64,000 bases of DNA from Trichomonas vaginalis G3 (lineage: Eukaryota; Parabasalia; Trichomonadida; Trichomonadidae). The notes under the pieces are model-generated. The model searched no databases and was not told the origin of the DNA. It was given only the letters and a program-made list of their open reading frames with translations. The translations under genes were made by a program, and so were the position numbers. Shown here in pieces: positions 1 to 8,650 of the stretch. The stretch spans positions 11,036,001-11,100,000 of the forward strand of contig NC_067203.1 of NCBI RefSeq assembly GCF_026262505.1. Direction: 5' to 3'. Positions within the stretch are counted from its first letter, which is position 1. The number at the start of each line of letters is the position of its first letter.

Positions 1-1
1 A

Positions 2-625
2 CAACTCAGTGAAAAAGATCTCGAAACACTTTACAAAGCACTAGAATGTACTGTTACATCTACTTCTCCTCAAGAAAACTTAACTTTTTATTTAGATTCG
101 TTGGTTCCTGTTTTCTTCATTATTCCTTTATCAGCAGATGCAACAGCCGTATCAGGATACACCTTTAATGTGACATTTAGTTTCCAGCAGAGTTACAGTG
201 GTAACTACTACTGGTCCATCAATGCGATGAGAAATGAAAACTTACCTGATGATATTAAAGAAGGTCCTATTTCTTCTATAGTTTTCTCTAAGCCAACTTA
301 TGACGAAACTATTGGATCTATCTTGTCTAAAACAGGAGGAGGATTCTATGGAATGCTCCTTTTCGTGATCATGACTTGCGGAAAGTTCATAAGATCTTTT
401 ATTAACTCGTTCTTTTCTGATTTATGGATTGATAAAATGGGAAAGCCACAGATTTTCTTGAATGTTATTCTTGCAATAGAAGCACATAGAAAAGAAGGTG
501 ATTTAACTTCGGAATATGCTACAGCAATGATGCTTCTAAATACCATTAGATCGGTCCATAATTTAGTACGAATTGGAGGAACTGTTCCTATCAATGAAGG
601 TGAGAGAGTTAACTATCTATTATAA
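2..625 (+). CDS. PIEZO: Piezo mechanosensitive channel, C-terminal end (partial)
   Basis: The frame is open from base 2 to the TAA at 623-625, so only the last 207 residues are present and the 5' part lies outside the window. The segment GFYGMLLFVIM followed by GKFIRSF matches the pore-lining inner helix of Piezo proteins, which ends in a conserved G-K-F-x-R. The following stretch ending ATAMMLLNTIRSVHNLVR matches the Piezo C-terminal domain (in animals ...LYAKLIFLYRSPETMI). The residues before the helix would be the end of the extracellular cap. Piezo forms trimeric cation channels gated by membrane tension, usually in the plasma membrane. No in-frame ATG start belongs here; the gene must begin far upstream, since family members are about 2,000 residues or longer. 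Family assignment rests on motif memory, not on a search. Confidence 0.8.
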   Translation, partial: QLSEKDLETLYKALECTVTSTSPQENLTFYLDSLVPVFFIIPLSADATAVSGYTFNVTFSFQQSYSGNYYWSINAMRNENLPDDIKEGPISSIVFSKPTYDETIGSILSKTGGGFYGMLLFVIMTCGKFIRSFINSFFSDLWIDKMGKPQIFLNVILAIEAHRKEGDLTSEYATAMMLLNTIRSVHNLVRIGGTVPINEGERVNYLL

Positions 626-809
626 TATTATATATATTGTTTGTTAATGTAATTAAAATAAAATTCTGTTTGTTTTTATATGGATATGATGTGATTTTTA
701 ATGTAAAATGCATTAGAGAAGCCTTTGAAAACTAATTCTATCATGTGTCGAATATATGCTGATTAATCCATATGTGGCATCAAATTTGAGTTCATGACTT
801 TTTGTAAAA

Positions 810-846
810 TGTTTACAAATGTCTAAATTTTAGACATTTGTAAACA
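810..846. repeat. Near-perfect 37-bp palindrome
   Basis: Arms 810-827 and 829-846 are exact reverse complements (TGTTTACAAATGTCTAAA), with a single central T at 828. It lies about 190 bases after the Piezo stop codon, so it could form a hairpin in the 3' flank. Its function is unknown. Confidence 0.85.
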
Positions 847-970
847 ATATTCAAATCCGTTCTTTTCAAAATTGAGAGTTCCAATTTCTTGTTCATTTTA
901 TTTGATTTTTTATGCTTTACATGCAACATTTTTGATATTGTTTTTTTTTATATAATTTAGTGTGATTACA

Positions 971-1225
971 ATAACGTAGCACGCTTTTATGGGTCCAGGA
1001 TTTTTGACGGGTCCTGGCGGTTTTTGCTTCAAATTTTGAAGAGTGTGTTTGATTTTGATAAGAGAACGATATAAAACCGATTGTAAATTTTGTAGACTAT
1101 TCAAATTTCCCCAAAAATTCATCATATGCAATATTTCAAATATAAGTGTTTCTATGGACAACTGTTTTAAATAATACCCAGGACCCTCAAGAAAATGTGG
1201 GACCCAAAAAAATGTGCAACGTTAT
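971..1225. repeat. Imperfect inverted repeat, MITE-like remnant
   Basis: The left arm from 971 (ATAACGTAGCACGC, then GGGTCC and GGGTCCTGG) is mirrored by the right arm ending at 1225 (GTGCAACGTTAT preceded by GGGACCC and CCAGGACCC). By eye about 70-75% of some 48 positions pair. ACA flanks both ends and may be a 3-bp target duplication. No coding capacity is visible inside. Confidence 0.5.
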
Positions 1226-1445
1226 ACAAAAATGAGTTGTAAGTACAATATTAAAAACTTATTATATTGTCTATTAATGCTACAGTATGAATGCACAATC
1301 ACTTTCATCAAATCATGAGTAAAAAAATATTTCTATTGGATTAATGAATGATTATTATTTTAAATATCACATTTATTATTTTTAATTTAAGCATGTCGGT
1401 TTGGGCAATTCTTTTGCAATTTGGGCAATACTTTTGGAAAATTTT

Positions 1446-1482
1446 CCGCGAAATTTGAGCCTAAAAGGCTCAAATTTCGCGG
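1446..1482. repeat. Perfect 16-bp-stem hairpin
   Basis: Arms CCGCGAAATTTGAGCC (1446-1461) and its exact complement (1467-1482) surround a 5-base loop TAAAA. The arms are GC-richer than their surroundings. Confidence 0.85.
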
Positions 1483-2278
1483 TCAATCAAAAACTAAAAT
1501 AGGCACGTTATAAAGCTCATATATTCTTTTTATTTCTAAAAAAAAAATTGCAATTTTTTGCATTCTCTTTTATATATAAAGTTTATTGGAAATCAAATTT
1601 ACCCATTTACAATAAACTTTACTTGCACTTTAAAAAGGATGGAAATATAATTATTGGCGAAATAATCATCAAAATTTTCAAATATTTTTTTCTCACAAAT
1701 TTTTTGAGAGAAGGTGCGATTGCGACTAAAAATTTTTTTTCGAAAGCATATTTTGAGTTGTATTAGAACTATAAGATATGAACGCTATTTCAAGATAATT
1801 CAAAGGTATAATATTGGAAATGAATTTTTCGCTTCAATGTAGTTAAAAAATAAGTAAACTTGCTATAAAATTATATGCTTTTAATTATACGTATGCTGAT
1901 TTTAATTCTATATGCATAACTAAAATATCTTGAGCTTGGAAGTTATGAAATCAACATCAATAAGGACAAATTGAGGACTATTAAAATTCAAAATCAAAAT
2001 CAATATTAAGGTATTGTTTTATGAATTGAGAGTGCTGTAGAAGTCAATAAAATTAAGAATTTTAAAGCTAGACCTAAGTTATCCCTTCAGTCAGAAGTTC
2101 AGAATATATAGCGTAGCATCTCAAAATGTGTAACGTTACCATCTCAAAATTACATAATCTGACAATTTTTAATATAAAATGATCGCGAAATTATATATGT
2201 CAAAATCTTCTAATTTCCATGAACTTAATAAATTGAATACTTCTGAATTTATATTGAATTACAAAATTATTTTCATCA

Positions 2279-2716
2279 ATGAAGAGTGAGAAGATGTTGC
2301 AGCGAAAGGTAAAAAGATTTACCCCAGAGGATGACTCTCTGATAAGGAAATATTGTAATAAGTATACAATTAAAAACGCAGTAAAAAAGCTTTCTTCAAT
2401 ATTGGAAAGATCTGAAAGATCGATTAGAGAAAGATTCACTAAGTTCCTTGCTTTGAACTGTGAACCCTTTACAAAAGAAGAAGACCAAACAATTTTGGAG
2501 ATGCAAGCTCAATTTGGTAATAAATGGAAATTGATAGCATCCTATCTTCAATCTCGCTCAGACATTCAGACAAGAATCAGATATAAACAGCTAAAAAAGG
2601 AGATTGATTTTCCTGAAAACTCAATACCAAACGATAATCCTGATGATTTCAATGAAATATTCGGTATTGAAGAAATTCCTGAATTCGATTTTAATGATTT
2701 TTGTCCTGATTTTTGA
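2279..2716 (+). CDS. Small two-repeat Myb-like DNA-binding protein
   Basis: 145 residues. The first Myb/SANT-like repeat covers about residues 11-58 (begins RFTPEDDSLIRKY and ends in a recognition helix with R-S-I-R-E-R-F). The second covers about 61-108 (begins PFTKEEDQTILEM, with NKWKLIASYL and a recognition helix rich in R). The tail after residue 110 is acidic. This size and two-repeat layout are common among trichomonad Myb factors, some of which bind promoter elements of adhesion genes; by family it should act in the nucleus as a sequence-specific transcription regulator. The ATG at 2279 is first in frame; a second at 2294 is also possible. TTTTCATC just before the ATG is only a partial initiator match. 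The target is not predictable from sequence. Confidence 0.8.
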   Translation: MKSEKMLQRKVKRFTPEDDSLIRKYCNKYTIKNAVKKLSSILERSERSIRERFTKFLALNCEPFTKEEDQTILEMQAQFGNKWKLIASYLQSRSDIQTRIRYKQLKKEIDFPENSIPNDNPDDFNEIFGIEEIPEFDFNDFCPDF

Positions 2717-3642
2717 TTTTTTTTATTTTGAATTTAAAGATTTAATCTAAATTACTTGATTTATTGTTTAAATGCTTGTCTAGTTATTGAAAATGGTTAA
2801 CAAATGACATGACTAATCTAATATGATAATTTAATGATGATATTTTCCCAATAATATTGGATTTTTAAAAAATATTATTTTCAATGTTTGTTGTAACAAA
2901 ATGAGTATATATTAAAAATCTTAATATAATATTAAGTTAAATTAGTCAGAACAAAATTTTTCGCATCTAATCTCATATCTTCTGAAATTTCCAGAATATA
3001 AAATTTAACAATTTTTAACAGACCAGTCGCATTTATTCCTGAACACATATTAATGTGCATAATAAGATCAAACTTTTTTCATTCTATGCAATTTGCCGAT
3101 TTGAATGTAATATTTTCAATACAACGGTCAGTTGTAAAATAAAAATTGAAAGCATTGATTTTGAAATGCATCATTAGTCATAATAATTAATATTTTCCAA
3201 TTTCGCGCAAAAAGTCGGAAATCTCGTTAGTATTTTGTGAGCAATTGTTGATTCTAAATTTATTAAAAAAATGTATTTTATGATTATCTAGCAAAATTAT
3301 AGTATTTTATCACTCAGAAATATGGTAAAATGCATTCTATATTTAATGATTTTAAATGGATAAATTTTATCGTATATTAATATTAAAGAATAAGTATCCT
3401 CTCCCAATATAACAAATTCCATATCTTATCCTCGAATTAAACCATTAAGAATGTAATGATTCGAAACCAACATTTTGGATCTCTTATTACCATTCTATTA
3501 TCGGAGCAACATGCATAAAATATGTTCCATTCTAACAACGATTTAATGAAATTTCGGAACGATTTAAATTAAATAAAAAATATTCCGAAATATTAATAAC
3601 AAAATCAATTAAATGCAAATCAAGATGATTAAAATTAATTGT
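2717..3642. other. AT-rich intergenic region
   Basis: Between two convergent genes. I see no coding frame, RNA gene or clear repeat here, only A+T-rich sequence. Confidence 0.6.
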
Positions 3643-4641
3643 TTATATCTTTCCCCAAGCGTTAGAACGCTTTTGGTTAGAAATTGGCTTAGATGAGGTT
3701 AATGATGGGTATTCTTCATCATCAACAACAACTCTCTGTTTCTGTGGCTGTGAAGTTGGTTGTGCTTTCTTCTGTGTCTTCTTTGGTTCCAAATCACTGA
3801 ATGATGGGAACTCTGAATCGTTTGTTTGAGAAGCCTCCTTCTTTTCTTGCTGTGCTGGCTTCTCTTCTGCTACTGTTGGCTGCTCATGGTGAGCTGCTGG
3901 TCTTGGATTGAAAGATGGAGTAGTTGTAGGGGTAGTGGCTGGCTGTGGGTTGAAGGATGGGGCTGCTGGAGCTTGTGTAGTATTGTTGTTATAGTATGGT
4001 GTGAATTTGTTGATGTTTTGTGGATTGAAGTTGTTATGTTGCTTTCTAACTGGTTCGAATGTTGGTAAGGCTGGTCTGTCTTCCTTGGCTGGCTGTGGTG
4101 AGAATGTTGGGATGCCAGTATTGACTTGAGACCACTGTGTCTTTGGTAATGGAGCCTGGACTAAGGATGGCTTGATTTCTGGCTTTGTCTCGGCTGGTGC
4201 TGATGCTGGAGTTGGAGCTGGAGCTTGTGATGGTGTTGGTGATGGTAAGGACTCCTTCTTTGGAGCACCCCAGTTGAATTGCATGTCATCGAAGCCTTTC
4301 TCGACCTTCACTGTGCTTGTAGTGCTTGTGAATTTCTTTGGTCCGCCAACTTGCTTCTTCTGCTGTTGATTCTGGTTCTGCTGATTCTGATTTTGGAACT
4401 GGCGGTTCTTTTGGTAATGAGGCTGTGGTTGTGTTTGGCGTTTCTCATTGTCATTATCGATTGGGAGTTCAGTGCCTGTACGCTTTTGATGCTTGTTCTC
4501 ATTTAAATATTTATCTTCTTCTAAAGGAGCAATGCACTCGGCAGATCCGAAAATTCCGAATTCTTCGAAGTTTGCCGGTGGTTCGGATTGTGTGAATAAC
4601 TCAAGAAGCTCGTGAACTGTGTAGATATGGAGTTCAGACAT
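3643..4641 (-). CDS. Probable eIF4E-binding, Pro/Gln-rich regulatory protein
   Basis: 332 residues, mostly low-complexity. At the very N-terminus, residues 7-13 read YTVHELL, an exact match to the canonical eIF4E-binding motif Y-x4-L-hydrophobic. The context YTVHELLELF resembles the motif of 4E-T (YTKEELLDI) and GIGYF proteins. The middle (about 65-300) is Q/N-rich, then Pro-rich with repeated PSFNPxPA and PTFxP blocks. Near the C-terminus are two FPSF/EYPSL-type acidic-flanked motifs and a terminal NAWGK. Such short motifs occur in proteins of mRNA translation control and decay, such as ZNF598. I infer a cytosolic translational repressor or mRNP scaffold; the 4E-binding motif is seen, the role is inference. 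The start is ATG at 4639-4641. The coding strand is clearly less AT-rich than its flanks. Confidence 0.6.
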   Translation of the reverse strand: MSELHIYTVHELLELFTQSEPPANFEEFGIFGSAECIAPLEEDKYLNENKHQKRTGTELPIDNDNEKRQTQPQPHYQKNRQFQNQNQQNQNQQQKKQVGGPKKFTSTTSTVKVEKGFDDMQFNWGAPKKESLPSPTPSQAPAPTPASAPAETKPEIKPSLVQAPLPKTQWSQVNTGIPTFSPQPAKEDRPALPTFEPVRKQHNNFNPQNINKFTPYYNNNTTQAPAAPSFNPQPATTPTTTPSFNPRPAAHHEQPTVAEEKPAQQEKKEASQTNDSEFPSFSDLEPKKTQKKAQPTSQPQKQRVVVDDEEYPSLTSSKPISNQKRSNAWGKI

Positions 4642-5289
4642 TATATGGCCAGAAAAAAAATCGAGATGTCAGAAATGTCAAAAAAGTTACTAGGAAATCA
4701 TTGATTTCGAACGAAACGCTAAACGACACCAGTGTTACATTCAATGTTACTGAACAAATTCATGTCATCGTCATTTTTTAATCGATTTTGAGATCGAATA
4801 TTAGAGGGTGAAGTACAAATTGTTCTTACTCTATTACATCTCTATTCCAATGTCATCCGTAGAGCTTTGACGGCAGAAAAATGAAATCATGAAATTTTTT
4901 TTTTCATATCGAATAAATATGGTGTTTATTTTTGAATATTATATCTGTCCATTTCATAACATGCATTATTTACTATGAATGACTAGTTTTATATGCATTT
5001 TGAGAATAAAGAATTCCGTTTTATAATAGTTTTCTCATCTTTCAGTTGAAAATCATAATACTTTCAATAATGCATATCGAATAACCATATGTTTTTATTC
5101 TTCCGTTTAAAATTACATCCACTGTAATTCAAAAATTAAAATATTTTATAAATTTCATATTCCTTAATCTGAACTACTTGAGCTGATCTTTGGGTTTATT
5201 ATTAAATCCTTAAGAAATCAGCTCCATGCCAGATACGTATTTTTAAACGTACATTGAGATTTTGCGTTTGAAATTATTTCAAAATATTG
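4642..5289. other. Divergent intergenic region
   Basis: Separates two divergently transcribed genes, so it must hold both promoters. No exact initiator (TCA-Y-W) lies within 25 bases of either ATG. Nothing else recognisable. Confidence 0.5.
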
Positions 5290-6369
5290 ATGTCTAAAAG
5301 CATAAGTCAGGCACCAAATTCTAAGAACGCCCTTCTAAAAGAGCTTATCAGGACATCTCCAAAGAAATACACAGCAATTCTCTTGTCTGACTCAGAAGAT
5401 GAAGGTGAAAAGAAAGCAATTTTGATCTCAGACTCGGAATTGGATGATGACGAAGATGAATACGCTAATACAAAAGCACACAAGCAAGATAAATACAACA
5501 ACAAGAATGATCACTGCAGATTTGATAACAAACCGCGAAATCAAATAGCTAGAGGTATTGATTTCTCCTCAGATGAAGATGATGACTTTGATGACGATGA
5601 TGATACTTATACATCATTCGCTGAGTCAGACTATTCAAATCAAACTGGTGATTACTCAGCCTATTCAAACAGCACCTACCAAAGTAAGACATACTCGAGC
5701 TACTCAGGCTCTGCAGTTAGTTCACAGTATTCTCACTGTTCTGATTACAGCGAAAAGAAAGTCTGCCCAAGATGTTCCAAAGTACTTTCTTCTGACTCAT
5801 ACCTCTCTTCCGAAGATGAGAGTGAGGATGAGTCTGAATCATTAAGTTCTGATTCTGAGCTGAATTCTGATAGTTTCGATGATTCATCAGATTCATTTGA
5901 ACTTCCAGTTCCTAAGTTCAATAAGACATTTGACCCACGCAAAGAGCTTGCAAAGCAACGTCGTGAAGCTGGCAATCGCGCTATTCTTGAAAAGAGAGCT
6001 AAATGCGAGAATATTCCAACACCTCAAGTCATTGTTTCTCCAAAGAAGCCATCACCAATGCGTCTTAGAAAGCTTTCAAATCTTTCTAAAGTTGATGAAA
6101 TAATACAGAAGCGCAAAGAGAAATTAATCAAGGAAAAGGAGGCAGAAAGAAAGAGAATGGAAGAGGAAGCCATGAAGAAAGCTCAAGAAGAAATGGAACA
6201 GAGGAGAAAGGAAAGTGTGAAGAACCTCCTTGAATCTCTCGGGGAAAGAAAGGCTCATCCACAACGCTATGTCGCATTATACCGTAGACATCGCAAGTAT
6301 ATTGATTCTGATTCTGAAAGTGAAGCTCTTTCATCCAGTGATAATTACTCTGATGATAGTGAATTTTAA
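5290..6369 (+). CDS. Acidic Ser/Asp-rich protein with a C-terminal coiled coil
   Basis: 359 residues from the first ATG at 5290. The N-terminal half has runs typical of casein kinase 2 targets (LSDSEDEGE, SSDEDDDFDDDDDT) and a Tyr/Ser-rich patch around residues 115-155. One Cys pair, CPRC, sits near residue 160. The C-terminal third has a charged, probably helical coiled-coil stretch (about 265-320, rich in E, K, R and Q), then IDSDSESEALSSSDNYSDDSEF at the end. The composition resembles nuclear scaffold or histone-chaperone-like proteins, but I recognise no domain and assign no function. Codon use and the intact frame support a real gene. Bias in the overlapping frames is a shadow of the Ser/Asp codons. 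Confidence 0.75.
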   Translation: MSKSISQAPNSKNALLKELIRTSPKKYTAILLSDSEDEGEKKAILISDSELDDDEDEYANTKAHKQDKYNNKNDHCRFDNKPRNQIARGIDFSSDEDDDFDDDDDTYTSFAESDYSNQTGDYSAYSNSTYQSKTYSSYSGSAVSSQYSHCSDYSEKKVCPRCSKVLSSDSYLSSEDESEDESESLSSDSELNSDSFDDSSDSFELPVPKFNKTFDPRKELAKQRREAGNRAILEKRAKCENIPTPQVIVSPKKPSPMRLRKLSNLSKVDEIIQKRKEKLIKEKEAERKRMEEEAMKKAQEEMEQRRKESVKNLLESLGERKAHPQRYVALYRRHRKYIDSDSESEALSSSDNYSDDSEF

Positions 6370-6728
6370 TTAGGGTAATACTATATTGTTGAATTTTCGA
6401 TCAATTCTTATTTTCTCTAATCATTTTAAATGTAATTTTACAAATTATTGATTCAAAAAAAAATTATGACTTTTGCATATTGAGTATATCAAAATGATGT
6501 CTTAATAGATTGACAAATATATTCACATTCAATCGCATTACTATGGACCTTTTTGCAGAGATATAAATCACAAATATCCTTAAGTTTATATATTAACTAT
6601 TTCAGATACTCACATGTATATACCTAAACTTATATTGATGTGCATCGTTATTAATATATAATTAATGAGTAATGAAAAAAAATAAGAAATTACGCAAAAA
6701 ATAACAAACATTTTATAAGTATATATAG
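6370..6728. other. Convergent intergenic region
   Basis: AT-rich spacer between the 3' ends of two convergent genes. No feature seen. Confidence 0.5.
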
Positions 6729-8030
6729 TTATGTCCTCATATACGTTGATGATTGAGATGAATTATTTGATTGCTTGAAGTAATTATGTTTAATTATATC
6801 TTCAGCTGAAAATCTTTCTTTTGGATCCCATCTCAAGCATCCACTAATTAACTGCAATAAGTAAGGATCAGATATATTAGTTTTCTCCTTTAAAGATGTC
6901 TCGTTTATCTCCATTGTATCGAGTAATTCAAAATTTTCATCAAAATAATATTTTGCTCTTTTTGCAGTCTTCAAGATGCTCTTGGGAGGTATTCCAAGCA
7001 TTGATATCATCAAGCACATCAATTCTTCTTCATCAAAAGCTTCAAAAAGCGGCTTTCCTGTAAACATTTCGCATAACAAACAACCATAAGACCAAATATC
7101 AATTTTTGAGTCATATTCGTTTTCCAAGACGACTTCTGGAGCCCTGTAGAACCTACTTTGAATGTAGGTATATAATGTATTCCCTTCTGTGCATGAACAT
7201 CCGAAATCAATGAGTTTTATCGATGTTCTTCTTACATTTGTAAATAAAATATTTTCTGGTTTTATGTCACTATGTATTACATTGTTTTTGTGCATAAAAT
7301 CGAGTGCTTCTGCTGTTTGTCTTGCCACCATCTGGTAGGTGCTTGCTTGTAATCGCTTAAAAGGCTGACTACAAATGAGTGAATAAATATTAATCGAAGC
7401 TAATTCCATGACAATGCAGAAGTAGCCTCTAAAAATGAAAGAGTCTTTGTAACGAATGATATGGAATTTGTCAGGTCCTCCGTTCTGTTGAAGGGTTGTT
7501 AAATATGCTTTTTCTAGTAAAACGTGATCATGAGTTTTTCTTGTATCTCGGAGAGCTTTGATTGCTACATCCTCATTAAGTTTATGGTCGTGACATTTTA
7601 TGACGAAGCCTGAAGATCCTTCGCCTAAAATTGATATCATTTGAAATCTATAAGCGATATGATCATCTTTTTCGAAGCGAAGTAAGTTATTTGATGTGCA
7701 ATCTGACTTTTTGCATGTAATTGGTGACTTTCTTATATAATAAATAATTGAATAATTGACAATTTCGTATTCTTCTCGATCTGTGATAAAATGTCGATAA
7801 CTAGCGAGTACTTCATGGTTCGAGCATGGGCCTTCAAAAGTTTTTTTGAGTGAGTTATTATTGCCTATGTCTAGAGGTGTTTTAACGTACCTAAATCTTG
7901 CAGATTCTGGAACTTTTGGTTCTAATTTTGGAGAAAGCTTAATACTAGCAAGGTTTCGTTCAGAATTTCGCTTTCCATTAGGAACTTTTATAAGAAGATT
8001 ATGCTTTGGCGTTGGATGAATAACTTTCAT
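6729..8030 (-). CDS. DYRK-family dual-specificity protein kinase
   Basis: 433 residues. About residues 80-100 (FITDREEYEIVNY, YYI) match the DYRK-homology box preceding the kinase domain in class II DYRKs. The kinase domain shows the glycine loop GEGSSGFV (136-143), the VAIK lysine 158, the catalytic loop HSDIKPEN with Asp255, and DFG with Asp275. The activation loop YTYIQSRFYRAPE carries the Y-x-Y pair (287, 289) that DYRKs autophosphorylate. HSD replaces the HCD usual in DYRK and the HRD of most kinases; the catalytic Asp is kept. About 120 residues precede the domain, and a short Ser-rich tail follows. DYRKs phosphorylate Ser/Thr and act in cell-cycle, cytokinesis and stress control. Start ATG 8028-8030. 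Confident as an active DYRK-like kinase; the subfamily is less sure. Confidence 0.88.
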   Translation of the reverse strand: MKVIHPTPKHNLLIKVPNGKRNSERNLASIKLSPKLEPKVPESARFRYVKTPLDIGNNNSLKKTFEGPCSNHEVLASYRHFITDREEYEIVNYSIIYYIRKSPITCKKSDCTSNNLLRFEKDDHIAYRFQMISILGEGSSGFVIKCHDHKLNEDVAIKALRDTRKTHDHVLLEKAYLTTLQQNGGPDKFHIIRYKDSFIFRGYFCIVMELASINIYSLICSQPFKRLQASTYQMVARQTAEALDFMHKNNVIHSDIKPENILFTNVRRTSIKLIDFGCSCTEGNTLYTYIQSRFYRAPEVVLENEYDSKIDIWSYGCLLCEMFTGKPLFEAFDEEELMCLMISMLGIPPKSILKTAKRAKYYFDENFELLDTMEINETSLKEKTNISDPYLLQLISGCLRWDPKERFSAEDIIKHNYFKQSNNSSQSSTYMRT

Positions 8031-8467
8031 ATAAAAATTGTAAGAAAAGTGTCAAAAGCTAGATTTCAATCGAAATTTTGCTATTAGTAATGCAATCGGG
8101 ATCTATTTTTGGCCTTCTCCAATTCAAGGCTAGTATTTTAAAGCATGAGGCGTGTTAACATAGCAATTTACAAGATATAGTCCTTTCAAAAAGAAATTCT
8201 GCAAATTATTTAGTCTGGTGATGTTTGTATGAATATTAAGGAAGTTGAAAATGCCCAAATAAGAGAATGAATTTGATTAGTTGATTTCTGCAGAAATTGT
8301 CGGTATTTTAATGTCAATTATAGGACCAGATATGCCCAGCAATGGCTGAGATAATGATGTCAAAGTTTGCCGTGTTAAATCCAAAAATCCACCTAGTATG
8401 AAGGGTCATAATTCTATCGGCGCTACCTGCCGATAAAATTGGTTGGAAAAGTGTCATTTTTAAAAAA
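8031..8467. other. Divergent intergenic region
   Basis: Promoter region of the kinase gene (leftward) and of the short gene beginning at 8468. Apart from the initiator at 8454-8460 nothing is recognisable. Confidence 0.5.
8454..8460 (+). promoter_or_regulatory. Trichomonad initiator (Inr), TCATTTT
   Basis: Matches the parabasalid initiator TCA-Y-W, with predicted transcription start at A8456, giving a 12-base leader before the ATG at 8468. Its placement supports the short gene downstream. The motif is from established trichomonad promoter work; use here is inferred. Confidence 0.55.
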
Positions 8468-8650
8468 ATGGATTCTCCTGACCGAAACATTGAAGATCTT
8501 GACAATGATGGAAAAGACAATGAAGCTCATATTTACCATGAAGGCGTAAGAGATAGCAAACAATCTATTGATCCAAAAGCAAATGTTAAAATTCCACAAG
8601 AAGTATTAATTCCATTTTACGATGTTAATGCTACGTCCCAAACAAAATGA
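8468..8650 (+). CDS. Short hydrophilic protein, function unknown
   Basis: 60 residues beginning MDSPDRNIEDLDNDGK, acidic N-terminal half, with IPQEVLIPFYDV near the end. No signal peptide, membrane segment or known domain. What favours a real gene is the ATG with a good initiator 12 bases upstream and coding-like codon use; against it is the small size. It could also be the remnant of a longer gene. Confidence 0.45.
   Translation: MDSPDRNIEDLDNDGKDNEAHIYHEGVRDSKQSIDPKANVKIPQEVLIPFYDVNATSQTK

Larger units (their letters stand above)
626..2278. other. Intergenic region with palindromes and a MITE-like pair
   Basis: No credible coding region is present; the open frames here are short, low-complexity and lack ATG starts. 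The stretch holds an 18-bp-arm palindrome (810-846), an imperfect inverted pair about 255 bp across (971-1225) and a 16-bp-stem hairpin (1446-1482), each listed separately. The rest is AT-rich unique-looking sequence. Confidence 0.6.

Noticed and set aside
346-594. Minus-strand frame opposite the Piezo end
   Set aside because: Shadow of the real coding strand with no domain or start signal.
1548-1766. Phe/Ile/Lys-rich open frame
   Set aside because: Low-complexity translation of AT-rich DNA, no ATG context or conservation sign.
3826-4595. Several frames opposite the Pro/Gln-rich gene
   Set aside because: Trp/Cys/Leu-rich mirror of Pro/Gln codons, a typical artefact.
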